A DNA stretch of 52,723 nucleotides from Acidobacteriota bacterium (GCA_003222975.1 QHXN01000029.1:1-52723); one strand, 5' to 3'. Positions 15,786 through 26,003 are shown, counted from the first letter of the stretch. The notes: a model not told the origin generated them from the letters alone. Numbers and translations are program-made.

Positions 15786-15910
15786 AGCTGTCAGCAATCA
15801 GCGGTCAGCTTTCAGCTTTAATCTTTGGGGGAACGCTCAAGTTTCGATGCGACCGGGCAGGTGCCGGAACAAGTCTAAAGCTGAGAGCTGAGTGCTGATT
15901 GCTGACAGCT
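15786..15910. repeat. Heptad inverted repeat, TCAGCTT family
   Basis: Arms 15786-15820 and 15876-15910 pair at 32 of 35 positions, with a 55-nt spacer. Units are TGTCAGC, AATCAGC, GGTCAGC, TTTCAGC. It fills the gap between BMC-H (its TAG stop starts at 15909 inside the arm) and the aldehyde dehydrogenase. Here a normal ribosome site (GGAGG) survives between the element and the start codon. Confidence 0.92.
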
Positions 15911-16313
15911 ACTTGCTTCTTTCCTTGTTGTTCTCACGCGCGCTGGCCGGGAGCGAACGGCCCTGCTCGCCTTCGCGGAGCTGGCCGGCTGAGCCGCCGC
16001 CGGAGAGCGCCCGCTCGTCGGGGCTATGGCCGGTGCGACCGTTGCGCGGCAGGACGCGCTCGACTTCGCCGTGGGGGCGCGGGATGACGTGGACGCTGAT
16101 CAGCTCGCCGACGCGGCGCGCGGCGGCGGCCCCGGCGTCGGTCGCGGCCTTGACCGCGCCCACGTCGCCGCGCACGAAGATGGTGACGTAGCCCGCGCCG
16201 ATGTACTCCTTGCCGATGAGCTGAACGTTGGCGGCCTTGACCATCGCGTCCGCGGCCTCGACCGCGCCGACGAAACCTTTGGTCTCGACCATTCCGAGTG
16301 CTTCGAGAGGCAT
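15909..16313 (-). CDS. BMC-H microcompartment shell protein (first copy)
   Basis: A 134-residue protein with one BMC domain in residues 1-90 ([60 protein letters not shown]). The remaining 40 residues form a Gly/Ser/Arg/Glu-rich tail not found in short PduA/EutM proteins. Hexamers of this kind tile the flat faces of a metabolosome shell. It is the first gene of the minus-strand microcompartment run and is divergent from the RodZ-like gene. ATG 16313 is chosen because the domain begins there; the open frame upstream shows no conserved sequence. Confidence 0.92.
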   Translation of the reverse strand: MPLEALGMVETKGFVGAVEAADAMVKAANVQLIGKEYIGAGYVTIFVRGDVGAVKAATDAGAAAARRVGELISVHVIPRPHGEVERVLPRNGRTGHSPDERALSGGGSAGQLREGEQGRSLPASARENNKERSK

Positions 16314-16441
16314 CGCTTTAAGACCTCGCTTCTGTGGTTGTAGAAGTAAAAACTGATTCGCTGTCCGTCCGGGTGTAGGGCAACCGTAGCACCGCGCGGC
16401 GCAAAGTTCAAGACGCGCCCGTCCCCGCCTGCGCGTGAAGT

Positions 16442-16471
16442 TTGACACGCCTTCGGAGGGCACATTATATT
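16442..16471 (+). promoter_or_regulatory. Sigma70-type promoter for the RodZ-like gene
   Basis: TTGACA (16442-16447), a 17-nt spacer and TTATAT (16465-16470) make a near-consensus promoter reading right. It precedes the GTG start at 16583 by about 110 nt. Confidence 0.65.
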
Positions 16472-16476
16472 GTGCC
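16459..16476. promoter_or_regulatory. Palindrome over divergent -10 elements
   Basis: GGCACA-TTATAT-TGTGCC is a palindrome with 6-bp arms. Its centre is the plus-strand -10, and on the minus strand the same bases read TATAAT, a candidate -10 toward the microcompartment genes. An operator controlling both directions is possible. No clear minus-strand -35 was found. Confidence 0.45.
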
Positions 16477-16582
16477 TTGCCGCGCGGCCCGTACACGGTA
16501 CAGCGCAAGCGACCGGGGAGCGCCGCAGTCGGGCCACCGCCCGACTGCGAGACCTGTAATCACACCGAAGACCGAGCGCCAC

Positions 16583-17386
16583 GTGAACCCTAAAACCTCT
16601 GACCAGACTCTCGAAGGCGGCGGGCGGGACGGAGGCGCGGACGGCTCTCTCGGCGAACAGTTGCGCCGGGCGAGAGAGGCGCGCGGCGTCTCTTTGCGCG
16701 AAATCTCCGAGCAGACGCGCATCACCATGCGCCACCTCGAAGCCATCGAGTCGGACGACTACAAGCAACTGCCCGGCGGCATCTTCAACAAATCATTCAT
16801 CAAGTCATACGCGCGCCACGTGGGTTTCGACGAGCAGCGCGCGCTCGAACTCTACGCGCGCACGGCCCGCGAGCGCGGCGAGTCGGTGGACGAGGTCGCG
16901 ACCACGCCGCACCGCTCGCGCGTCTACATGGACGACCCGGCGCGCTCGCCCTGGGTGACGTTTCTATTGAGCGTCGTTATCGTCGGCGTCCTGGCCCTGA
17001 TCGTTTACGGGGGGCTGCACTACTACCGCCGCACCGAGGGGCCGCAGGCCGCCGGCGCACAGCCTTCGCCCGCCGCCGCGAACGCAAACCGTCAGGCCGC
17101 CGCGCAAGCGCCGCCCGCCGCCGCGCAGGGTTTTCACGTCCAGGTCAAATCCGCGCGCCCGTTCTGGCTCACGTCCTGGCAGGACGACGAGAAGAAGAAG
17201 CGCGGGCGCTTCCTCGCGCCGGACAAGCCGGAAGAGTTCCAGCCGGAGTCCGCGTTGAACCTGCACTACGACAAGGTCTCGGCGGACGCGCTCCAGGTCA
17301 CGGTCAACGGCCAGGCTTTACGGACGCCGACCGACACGACCGTTTGGACGATCACGAAGGACAACTATAAACAGTTCGCGCAGTAA
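16583..17386 (+). CDS. RodZ-like HTH membrane protein (DUF4115)
   Basis: A 267-residue protein. An N-terminal Cro/C1-type HTH (GEQLRRAREARGVSLREISEQTRI... HLEAIE) at about residues 22-85 ends with the family's FIKSYARHVG motif. A single transmembrane helix (VTFLLSVVIVGVLALIVYGG) lies near residue 128. A Pro/Ala linker leads to a C-terminal DUF4115 beta domain (FHVQVKSARPFWLTSWQDDE to NLHYDKVSADALQVTVNG). RodZ family proteins link MreB filaments to the inner membrane and set rod shape; several short acidobacterial homologues are only similar. GTG 16583 is preferred because it follows the promoter at a normal distance. A heptad repeat separates it from guaB. Confidence 0.8.
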   Translation: MNPKTSDQTLEGGGRDGGADGSLGEQLRRAREARGVSLREISEQTRITMRHLEAIESDDYKQLPGGIFNKSFIKSYARHVGFDEQRALELYARTARERGESVDEVATTPHRSRVYMDDPARSPWVTFLLSVVIVGVLALIVYGGLHYYRRTEGPQAAGAQPSPAAANANRQAAAQAPPAAAQGFHVQVKSARPFWLTSWQDDEKKKRGRFLAPDKPEEFQPESALNLHYDKVSADALQVTVNGQALRTPTDTTVWTITKDNYKQFAQ

Positions 17387-17390
17387 TGTC

Positions 17391-17505
17391 AGTTCAAAGT
17401 TCAAGGTTCAAAGTTCAAAGTTGTCTCCACAGGACAGCTCTGAGCCTTGGGCCTTGAACTTTTCTACGTCACAAACTTTGAACCTTGAACTTTGAACTTT
17501 GAACC
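17391..17505. repeat. Heptad inverted repeat, TTCAAAG family
   Basis: The left arm (17391-17424) has units TTCAAAG, TTCAAGG, TTCAAAG, TTCAAAG. The right arm (17471-17505) has complementary CTTTGAA units with the variant unit displaced by one step. A 46-nt spacer carries further CCTTGAACTT sequence. It lies 4 nt after the RodZ-like stop and 14 nt before the guaB ATG. Confidence 0.92.
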
Positions 17506-17516
17506 GGAGTTATTAA

Positions 17517-18986
<1,470 letters not shown>

Positions 18987-19014
18987 ACCTTGGCGAGCGT
19001 CTTCGGGCCGGAGG

Positions 19015-19050
19015 GAGCGCGGGAGGGTCAACAGACGCCCGCGCTCTTTT
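19015..19050 (+). terminator. Rho-independent terminator after guaB
   Basis: A stem of GAGCGCGGG (19015-19023) with its exact complement (19038-19046) encloses a 14-nt loop and is followed by TTTT. It starts 29 nt beyond the guaB stop codon. Confidence 0.8.
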
Positions 19051-19192
19051 GCTCATCCGCTCCGCCCGCCCGCGCCTCCGACACCTGTCCGGTAAAACAT
19101 GCGCCGTCCTTAGCCGTCGCGCCCAAGCCGGCGTTTTGCGCTTACGTTCCAAACAAAATTCCGGCGGCATCCGGGTTGCTGAAAACTTGTTG

Positions 19193-20089
19193 ATGATCGA
19201 ACGCAAAGCAGTCTTGATTCTTAACCCGAACGCCGGGCGCGGCGGCGCGGGCGTGGCGCGCGAGGTCGAGAGATTTTGCGAGCGGCTGCGCGGGCGCGGC
19301 GTCTCGGTCGAGGTCAGGGCGACGGCGGGGCCGGACGACGCGGCGCGTCTCGCCGAAGAAGCCGTGAGCGCGGGCGCGACCGACTTGGTCGTGCGCGGCG
19401 GCGACGGCACTGTCCACGAGGCGATTCAAGGGCTGGTTGGCGCGTCGGTGCGGCTCATGGCCTGGCCCGCGGGAACGGCGAACGTTCTGGCGCGGCAGTT
19501 GAAGTTGCCTGCAAACGCGGAAGGGGCGGCGGAAGTTTTTTTGCGCGGGCGCGTGCGGCGCATCTCTCTGGGTCGCGCGACCGTTGAGCGGACGGGCGCG
19601 CGGCGCTACTTCTTCATGCTGGCGGGCGTGGGGCTGGACGCGTCGGTCGTGCGCAGCGTGCGCCCGCGCCTGAAGCGGCGCGTGGGCGAGGCCGCGTTCT
19701 GGTACGCGGGCCTTGGACACCTCGCGCACTGGGAGCCGCAGGAGTTCACCGTCGAGATCGGAGGCGAGGCACTCCCTGCGACCTACGCGGCCATCGGCAA
19801 AGCGCCGTGGTACGGCGGCGGCCTCAAGCTCACCCCGCGCGCGCGACTCGACGCGCCCACGTTCGAGGTCTGCGTCATCAACTCGCGCAGCCGTCTGCGC
19901 TACCTTCGCCTGCTCACGCAGGCCATGCGCGGCGGCGCGCGCGAAGGCACGCCCGGCGTCACCTTCCGCACGGCCACGCGCGTCCGCTGCGACGGCGACG
20001 CCTCAGTGCAGGCCGACGGCGAGTTGATCGGCGAGCTGCCGATGACCTTCGAGATCATCCCCGAAGGCGTCGAGGTCATCGTCAACTGA
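19193..20089 (+). CDS. Diacylglycerol kinase-type lipid kinase (DagK/YegS family)
   Basis: A 298-residue protein of the DAGK catalytic fold. The N-terminal LILNPNAGRGGA strand-turn, the nucleotide-binding GGDGTVHEAIQG near residue 69 and the WPAGTANVLAR motif are typical. It would phosphorylate a lipid alcohol such as diacylglycerol or a sphingoid base at the inner membrane; substrate cannot be read from sequence. The C-terminal beta domain (PTFEVCVINSR, ADGELIGELPMTFEI) is complete. ATG 19193 is likely; no strong ribosome site is seen. It is convergent with the M61 peptidase. Confidence 0.88.
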   Translation: MIERKAVLILNPNAGRGGAGVAREVERFCERLRGRGVSVEVRATAGPDDAARLAEEAVSAGATDLVVRGGDGTVHEAIQGLVGASVRLMAWPAGTANVLARQLKLPANAEGAAEVFLRGRVRRISLGRATVERTGARRYFFMLAGVGLDASVVRSVRPRLKRRVGEAAFWYAGLGHLAHWEPQEFTVEIGGEALPATYAAIGKAPWYGGGLKLTPRARLDAPTFEVCVINSRSRLRYLRLLTQAMRGGAREGTPGVTFRTATRVRCDGDASVQADGELIGELPMTFEIIPEGVEVIVN

Positions 20090-20093
20090 AGGC

Positions 20094-20190
20094 AGAAGTC
20101 CGCAACGCAGAGCGATGAACTGAAAGACAGATGGTTTTCAGTTCATCGCTCTGCGTTGCGGACTTCTACCTTCTGCGTTGCGGACTTCTG
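20094..20190. repeat. Perfect 32-bp inverted repeat with extra direct copy
   Basis: Arms 20094-20125 and 20136-20167 are exact complements over 32 nt with a 10-nt loop. A second copy of TTCTGCGTTGCGGACTTCT-like sequence follows at 20171-20189. It sits between convergent genes, 4 nt after the kinase stop and 3 nt before the peptidase stop. A 7-nt period is not evident throughout. Confidence 0.93.
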
Positions 20191-20192
20191 CA

Positions 20193-21908
20193 TTAGGTTC
20201 CCTTCAACCAAGCCTCACGCAGCGCGCGCGCTTCGGGCGACGCCTTCTCGTCCGTCTCGATGCGGTAGGCTGTGCGCGCCTGCCGCGTCGCCTCGCCCGC
20301 GCCGACGGTCGGCCCCGCGCTCGTCGGCTTCGCGTCAGGCGCGCGCACGAGGCGCAGGCCGACATATCCGAGCGCTTCGTCGTAGGGCGGCGGCTCGACG
20401 CCATAGACGTGGCGGCGGAAGAAGTCGGAGAGGTCGAAGCCGGCGACCTCGGAGGCGACGCGCTGAAAATCTTCAACCGTGTAGGCGCGGCCCTTGAGGT
20501 AGTAGCTGTCCGGCGCGCCCTTCAAATAAAACTCTTCGTAGGCGCGGCGCATCACGTCGTCGAGCGAGGCGCGGCCACGAGAGCGACCGCGGATCAGCAG
20601 GTCGAGTGTGACGGCGAGCGTCTCGCCCTTCGGGTAGTAGCTGACCGAGGTGTCCGCGAGGTTGGTGCGTTGGTCGTGGCTCGCGCGGTCGAGGAAGGGC
20701 GCGAGCAGGGACGACTCGACGGCGCTCATCAGCCTGCTCCCCGGCGAGTTCTCGATGCCGCCGATTGTCGCGGCGTAAGACTTGAAGAGGTCTTCGTCGC
20801 CCCAGATTCCGGCGCGGCGCAGGGAGAGCTTGCCGTAGTAGTTCGTGAAGCCCTCGGCGATCCAAAGCCCTCGCGTGACGACGGGCCGCGTAAAATCCCA
20901 GGGGCCTAATCCGACGGGGCGCAGACGCTTGACGTTCCAGTTGTGGAAGAACTCGTGCGCGGCGGTGCCGATGGCCGAGTCGAGCACCTTCGGGTCGGCG
21001 AGCGCGCCCGTCTCGATGATCTCGGTCGAGTTCAGGTGCTCCATGCCGTCGCCGCGCCGCGCCGAAGGGTCGAAGTGGAAGAGGAAGGTGTAGTGCTCGA
21101 ACTCCGGCGGCTCCATCGTCGCCACCTCGGCGCGCACGATGCGCTCGACGCTTCGGACGAGTTCGTCGCGGCGTCCCGCTTCGGGGCCGAGCGAGTGGAC
21201 GACGACGCGGTACGTTTTGCCTCCGACCTCGAAGGTCTGGACGGTGAAGTCGGGCGCGACCTCGGTCGGCGTGTCAATGAGGATGTCGTAGTTCGGGAAC
21301 TGAAACTCGCTCTGGTCTGGACGTGTCGAGTAGCCGTTGATGATCTTCCAGCCGCCGGGCGCTTCAATCTTCAGGCTCGCGGGGTCTTGCTTGTGGCCGA
21401 CGACGTAGGCGAAGAGAGAGCCGCCGTTGAAGTTCGCGTGCCGCGCGTCGAGCTGCGAGAAGGTGCCGGAGAGATCGTCGGCGAAGACCTTGTAGGTGAG
21501 TGTGACGCCGGGCACGCTCATAACCACGCTCGGCTGGACGGGACTTGTGATGCGCCACGTCTGCGTGTCCAGCCTCTCGACGGGCAGCGACATTCGCTCA
21601 CACTTCACGTCCGTCGGGCAGGAGGTCGTCGCCTTCACCTCCTGCACGTTCTTCGCGAAGTCGAAGACGGCGTAGCGGCCCGGCGACCAGCGCGGCATCT
21701 GGAAGTCAACGTGGTCAGCGCCCGCGAGTCCGGCCACGTCAACCCGCACCTCGAAGAGGTGCGACGCGGGCTGCCGTATCGAGAGCGTGTAAGAGATTTT
21801 GTAGGCGGGCGCGGACAGGTCTTGCGCCGTGGACGTGCGCGGCGCGAGCGCCAGGAGGGCGAGGAGGAAAAGGGCGCGCGGGGCGAGACGACGTAAGCAA
21901 GGCGTCAT
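20193..21908 (-). CDS. Secreted M61-family metallopeptidase
   Basis: A 571-residue exported protein with a signal peptide (ALFLLALLALAPRTSTAQ). The M61 N-terminal beta domain (YTLSIRQPASHLFEVRV, QMPRWSPGRYAVFDFAKNV) is followed by the zinc site HEFFHNW at residues 318-322 and the third ligand region WIAEGFTNYYGKL. M61 enzymes are glycyl-type aminopeptidases with thermolysin-like folds. Most carry a C-terminal PDZ domain; here only a remnant ending near GYVGLRL is seen, so the C-terminus looks short. It would act in the periplasm. Confidence 0.88.
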   Translation of the reverse strand: MTPCLRRLAPRALFLLALLALAPRTSTAQDLSAPAYKISYTLSIRQPASHLFEVRVDVAGLAGADHVDFQMPRWSPGRYAVFDFAKNVQEVKATTSCPTDVKCERMSLPVERLDTQTWRITSPVQPSVVMSVPGVTLTYKVFADDLSGTFSQLDARHANFNGGSLFAYVVGHKQDPASLKIEAPGGWKIINGYSTRPDQSEFQFPNYDILIDTPTEVAPDFTVQTFEVGGKTYRVVVHSLGPEAGRRDELVRSVERIVRAEVATMEPPEFEHYTFLFHFDPSARRGDGMEHLNSTEIIETGALADPKVLDSAIGTAAHEFFHNWNVKRLRPVGLGPWDFTRPVVTRGLWIAEGFTNYYGKLSLRRAGIWGDEDLFKSYAATIGGIENSPGSRLMSAVESSLLAPFLDRASHDQRTNLADTSVSYYPKGETLAVTLDLLIRGRSRGRASLDDVMRRAYEEFYLKGAPDSYYLKGRAYTVEDFQRVASEVAGFDLSDFFRRHVYGVEPPPYDEALGYVGLRLVRAPDAKPTSAGPTVGAGEATRQARTAYRIETDEKASPEARALREAWLKGT

Positions 21909-22094
21909 GCGTTCGGACTCCGGTTTGCGAGTTGGGTTAAATGCCGGCGGCGGCTGCCGCGCGATTATCGGCGCGCGCCGCGGCGCGTGTCAAAAGCGGC
22001 GCTTGACGCCCCGCGTCCGCGTCCGCTAGCTTTTTGCGTGCAAGATAAAAACACGTCGCTGTTGATTATTCTTCCGGGGTAACTTCTCTTCGCC

Positions 22095-23300
22095 ATGACG
22101 ACCGAACGCCTCTACTACGCCGACTCGCACCTGACCGAATTCGACGCGCTCGTCACGTCGGTCGCGCCCGCCGCGGACGGTCGCGCCGTGGTCACGCTCG
22201 ACCGCACGGCCTTCTACCCGACGGGCGGCGGCCAGCCCACCGACACGGGCGCGCTCGGCGGGGCGCGCGTCGTCGAGTGCGTTGAAGCGGAAGAGGGCGG
22301 CGTGCTGCACTTCGTCGAGGGCGAAGCGCCGCAGGCGGGCGCGCGCGTGCGCGGCGCGGTTGACTGGCCGCGCCGGCTCGACCACATGCAGCAGCACACG
22401 GGTCAGCACATACTCTCGCAGGCGTTCGTCGAACTCTTCGGCGCGCAGACGCGCAGCTTCCGCATGATGGCCGATGCCTCCGAGGTGGACGTTGACCTCG
22501 CCGACCCTTCCGACGAGCGTGTCGAGCGGGCCGTTGACCGCGCCAACGAGATCGTCTGGGGCGATAGGCGCGTGCGCGTCCACAACGTCACGCCGGAGGA
22601 GGCCGCGCGCATGCCCCTTCGCAAAGACACGGCGCGCGAGGGGAGCCTGCGCGTGATCGAAATCGAGGGCTTCGACTTCAGCCCGTGCGGCGGGACACAC
22701 GCGCGGCACACCGGCGAGGTCGGCCTCGTCGCCGCGCGGCAGTGGGAGCGCGCGAAGGGACTCGTGCGCGTGACGTTCGTCGCGGGCCGCCGCGCGCTCG
22801 AAGACTACCGCCGCGCCAACCGCACGGCGCGCTCGGTGGCCGCGCTCTTCAGCGCCGCGCGCGACGAAGCCGCCGATGCAGCGGCCCGGCTTCAGGAGGA
22901 GAACAAGCTCTTGCAACGCCGCCTGCGCGCCGCCGAAGAACTGGCCGCGCACGCCGAGGCGCGTGAGATTCTGGAGGCGTCGGAAGCGGCGGGCAGCGTG
23001 AAGGTCGTCGCGCGCGCCTTCGAGGGGCGCGACGCGGAATCTTTGCGTCGGCTCGCCGCCGCGCTCGCCGCGCACGCGGGGGTCGTGGCGCTGCTCGGCG
23101 CGCGCGAAGACGCGGGCGCGCGCCTCGTCTTCGCGCGCTCGGCGGACGCCGCCGCCGACATGAACGCGCTCATGCGCGAAGCCTGTCAACTATTAGAAGG
23201 GCGCGGCGGCGGTCGCCCGGACATGGCTCAGGGCGGCGGCCCGCGCGCCGATAAACTCTCCGAGGCGATTGAAGCGGCGGCGCGGAAGCTTCAGGGCTGA
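22095..23300 (+). CDS. AlaX-type trans-editing alanyl-tRNA deacylase with DHHA1 domain
   Basis: A 401-residue protein homologous to the editing half of alanyl-tRNA synthetase. It has TAFYPTGGGQPTDTG near residue 37, zinc ligands in HMQQHTGQH near residue 97 and CGGTHARHTG near residue 200, then a coiled helix (QEENKLLQRRLRAAEE) and a DHHA1-like domain ending GGGRPDMAQGG. The absence of the aminoacylation domain makes it a free-standing AlaX-L. It would deacylate mischarged Ser- or Gly-tRNA(Ala) in the cytosol. ATG 22095 starts at the conserved domain. It is divergent from the M61 gene and convergent with the S41 gene. Confidence 0.92.
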   Translation: MTTERLYYADSHLTEFDALVTSVAPAADGRAVVTLDRTAFYPTGGGQPTDTGALGGARVVECVEAEEGGVLHFVEGEAPQAGARVRGAVDWPRRLDHMQQHTGQHILSQAFVELFGAQTRSFRMMADASEVDVDLADPSDERVERAVDRANEIVWGDRRVRVHNVTPEEAARMPLRKDTAREGSLRVIEIEGFDFSPCGGTHARHTGEVGLVAARQWERAKGLVRVTFVAGRRALEDYRRANRTARSVAALFSAARDEAADAAARLQEENKLLQRRLRAAEELAAHAEAREILEASEAAGSVKVVARAFEGRDAESLRRLAAALAAHAGVVALLGAREDAGARLVFARSADAAADMNALMREACQLLEGRGGGRPDMAQGGGPRADKLSEAIEAAARKLQG

Positions 23301-23309
23301 GGGCGCGGA

Positions 23310-25526
23310 TCATTGCGTGAAACAGTTCTTCTCCTCGGCGAAGCGGGCGTCGTCAACGGGCAGGTTGTGTTTGATCTCGGTGAGGCGGACGACCGAGAAG
23401 TCGTCGCGGACGGTGAACGGGACACGCACGCCGTCCACCTCCCTGTAGTCCTCGAAGTAAGTTCTGTCGCGCCGGACTAGAAGACCCGACTTCGCGTCGA
23501 AGTAGAGCGTCGCGGGCAGGCCCGTCGTCGGTGTCGCTTCGACGACGTAGAGATCGTCGCCGACGTTCTTCTCCTCGCCCTTCAGGGACATCTTCGGGTA
23601 GAGGCGTTCGAGGTTGACCATCCATTTGAAGTCGGAAGTGAGCTTCAGCTCGGCCAACTCCGCGCCCTCGATCCGCCGGAAGCCCATCAGGGGTATCTGC
23701 TGGTATCCGTACTCGCCCGTGAAGCCGCGGCGCATGACGCCCGCGCCGGGGACGTTGATGAACGTCACGGACTTGTCCGGCGCTTTCTCGATAATCTCGA
23801 TAGTGCCGCTCAAACGTAGCCCCGCGCTCGTGCCCTCGAACGTGCCCTTGGACACGCGCGTCGAGAGCTTCTCGAACGCCGCGCGCCCGCCGACGGCCTG
23901 CGCGAATTTTTCGAGCACGGGACGGACGCGCGGGTCAATCCCCTCGCCGCTCGCCTTCACTCCCGCGCCGTCCGTCGGTCTCGCGCCGTCCGCGCCGGAC
24001 TTCGCCGTCGCTCCGTCTGCGTCGCCCTTCGTTGCCCCGCCTTCGTCCTTCGGCGCGACGCCTCCCGTCTCGACCGTGACGACGCCCGGAGGTGTGGGCG
24101 GCGTGGCGACGCGGTCGCGTCGCGTCTCGATTGTGTTGAGCGCGGCTTCGAGTTGCGGGTCACGTCCCGCGAGGAGCGAGCGGCGGCTGAGTTTGACCGG
24201 CACGTTCGGGTTGACGCCCCGGCCTTCGAGGAGGTTGCCGTTGGCGGTCACGAAGTCCGCGAAGGCGTACTGCAAGATCGCGCCCGTCGGAAGCTCCTTC
24301 GCCGCCGAGGGCAGAGTCGCTCCGGCGCTGCGCTCGCCGACGACGACGGCACGCCCCGACTCGCCAAGCCCGCCCGCGAAAATCTCGCCCGCCGACTGCG
24401 TCGTCGAATCAATGAGCACGGCCACCTGGCCGCGGTAGGGGTTCTTCTGCGGGTTGACTTGCAACTCGAACCGGCCCGCGCGCGTCCGCATCACGCCGAA
24501 GGAAACGTCGCGCGTCTCCAACAGCCCGCCCAGGCCGTAAACCAAGCCGAGCAGCCCGCCGCGGTTGCCGCGCAGGTCTATGACGACGCCCGGCGCATCC
24601 CTCATCCCCCGCAGCGCCGCGCAGAACTTGTCGAGCGCGGGCGCGACGAAGAGGTTGAAGCGTATGTAGCCGACGCCGTTTCGCAAACGCCGCGACTCGA
24701 ACTCGAAGAACTGCGAGGGCATCGCCTGAAAGACCGGCGACATCTCGCCGCGCAGACGCTCGCGCGGGACGACGGCGCGGCGCAGTCGGTTGAGTCCGTC
24801 GAGGTAGGAGAGGCGCACGGAAGTCCCCGGCGCTCCGTTGACGAACTCGACGATAACCTCCGCCGGAATCTGGTGGAGCACCGAAGGCTCGAAGACCGCG
24901 GCCCTTTCGAGCATACTCAGGATGCCCCTCATCCCCTGGCCGTCAACGCTGCGCAAGACGAAGCCGGGCCGCAGCCCCGCGCGCGCGGCGGGCGATTGCG
25001 GCTCGACGCGCGTGATGACCGCCGCGCCGGCAATGACTCTCAGGTCAATGCCGATGCCGTAGGTCAGATGCTCGGCCATCGAGAGGCTGCCCGGCCTGTG
25101 CTGCCGCTTCCCGGCGGATTCGCCGCCGCCGTCTTCGCGTTCGTCGTCTTCGCCGTCGGTCGAGGGGATGCTTTCGGGCGTGATGATGTTGAAGTGCGAC
25201 TGTCCGAGGCGGTTGAGCATCTGCTGCAAGAGCGCGTGCAGCTCGCGGTCGCTCGCGGCGCGCTCGACGAGCGGGGCGAACTCCGCGCGCACGGCGTCCC
25301 AGTCCGCGCCGCCGAAGGTCGGGTCGAAGTGATTCTCCTTGACCGTCCGCCAGACGATCTCGAAAGCCTCGCTGCGCCTCCGCCTCGCGTCCGCGTCCGC
25401 GTCCTGTTGCCCCTGCGACTGCGGCGCGGGCGTCTTCGCCGCTTGCGCGGACTGCCGGCCCGAAGCGGCGGACTGAAATGTGAGTAGAAGGATGAGGAGA
25501 ATCCTGAACTGCCTGGCCCTTAACAT
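23310..25526 (-). CDS. Secreted S41-family peptidase with PDZ and C-terminal beta domain
   Basis: A 738-residue exported protein. A signal-like helix (FRILLILLLTFQSAASG) is followed by a tricorn-like helical segment (SEAFEIVWRTVKENHFDPTF), a PDZ domain at about residues 150-250 and the S41 core. The likely nucleophile is the Ser in TQSAGEIFAGG. The usual GKG lysine of CtpA-type enzymes is replaced in VGERSAGATLPS, as in the S41B-like group. After a Thr/Gly/Asp-rich linker, residues 545-738 resemble an outer-membrane lipoprotein-sorting or DUF4292-like beta domain (FAQAVGGRAAFEKLS, LYFDAKSGLLVRRD). ATG 25526 lies inside a 28-bp tandem repeat. Confidence 0.85.
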   Translation of the reverse strand: MLRARQFRILLILLLTFQSAASGRQSAQAAKTPAPQSQGQQDADADARRRRSEAFEIVWRTVKENHFDPTFGGADWDAVRAEFAPLVERAASDRELHALLQQMLNRLGQSHFNIITPESIPSTDGEDDEREDGGGESAGKRQHRPGSLSMAEHLTYGIGIDLRVIAGAAVITRVEPQSPAARAGLRPGFVLRSVDGQGMRGILSMLERAAVFEPSVLHQIPAEVIVEFVNGAPGTSVRLSYLDGLNRLRRAVVPRERLRGEMSPVFQAMPSQFFEFESRRLRNGVGYIRFNLFVAPALDKFCAALRGMRDAPGVVIDLRGNRGGLLGLVYGLGGLLETRDVSFGVMRTRAGRFELQVNPQKNPYRGQVAVLIDSTTQSAGEIFAGGLGESGRAVVVGERSAGATLPSAAKELPTGAILQYAFADFVTANGNLLEGRGVNPNVPVKLSRRSLLAGRDPQLEAALNTIETRRDRVATPPTPPGVVTVETGGVAPKDEGGATKGDADGATAKSGADGARPTDGAGVKASGEGIDPRVRPVLEKFAQAVGGRAAFEKLSTRVSKGTFEGTSAGLRLSGTIEIIEKAPDKSVTFINVPGAGVMRRGFTGEYGYQQIPLMGFRRIEGAELAELKLTSDFKWMVNLERLYPKMSLKGEEKNVGDDLYVVEATPTTGLPATLYFDAKSGLLVRRDRTYFEDYREVDGVRVPFTVRDDFSVVRLTEIKHNLPVDDARFAEEKNCFTQ

Positions 25527-25605
25527 TCGACTCCTAATGATGACACCGCAACGTTCGACTCCTAATGACTGTGACGCAACGTTCGACTCCCGGTGACTGC
25601 GACGA
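25522..25605. repeat. Three 28-bp tandem repeats over the S41 gene start
   Basis: Units start at 25522, 25550 and 25578 (AACGTTCGACTCCTAATGAC type, then TGTGACGC). The spacing is exactly 28 nt, and units differ by a few substitutions. The first copy contains the start codon of the S41 gene (25524-25526, minus strand), so copies 2 and 3 form its 5' leader. They could be operators or a product of replication slippage. Confidence 0.9.
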
Positions 25606-25675
25606 CGACGTACGCCCGCGGCTTTGATGTCGAGAGGTCGCGCGGCCCCGGCGCGCCGGGCGCGCATTTAATCAG

Positions 25676-25915
25676 TCAGGCGCGGCGGGCGGCCCTCGCG
25701 CAGCGCCATGCGCCCCAGCCGAGTATGACTGCGAGCAAGGGGAACGCGACCGCCCCCACGTATGCCCCCTGTCCGCCCGCGCGCGTCGCATTCAGCCCGC
25801 GCGTCACGTAGAGGAGGCGTGCCGTGTAGAATACGAAGAACGCGCACAGCGACGCAAGGAGTAGCGCGGCGAGGCCGAAGGCGGCGCGGCGCGCGGGCCT
25901 TGAGGACGGAGCCAT
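25676..25915 (-). CDS. Small two-helix membrane protein
   Basis: A 79-residue protein with two hydrophobic helices (FGLAALLLASLCAFFVFYTA and GAVAFPLLAVILGWGAW) and Arg-rich ends. It has no recognised family motif. ATG 25915 has a strong GGAGGTGA ribosome site 5 nt upstream, which supports that it is translated. It lies between two minus-strand secreted-protein genes, 149 nt from the S41 start. The function is unknown. Confidence 0.65.
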   Translation of the reverse strand: MAPSSRPARRAAFGLAALLLASLCAFFVFYTARLLYVTRGLNATRAGGQGAYVGAVAFPLLAVILGWGAWRCARAARRA

Positions 25916-26003
25916 GTCGTCACCTCCGACGGGACACAAAATCTCCGAGTTGAAAACCCACGGGCGAGCGCACGGCTTCGCGTGTCGGGCTTCGCGGGCC
26001 GGC

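Noticed and set aside
25522..25605. CRISPR-like array
   Set aside because: The three 28-nt units directly abut, with no spacers.
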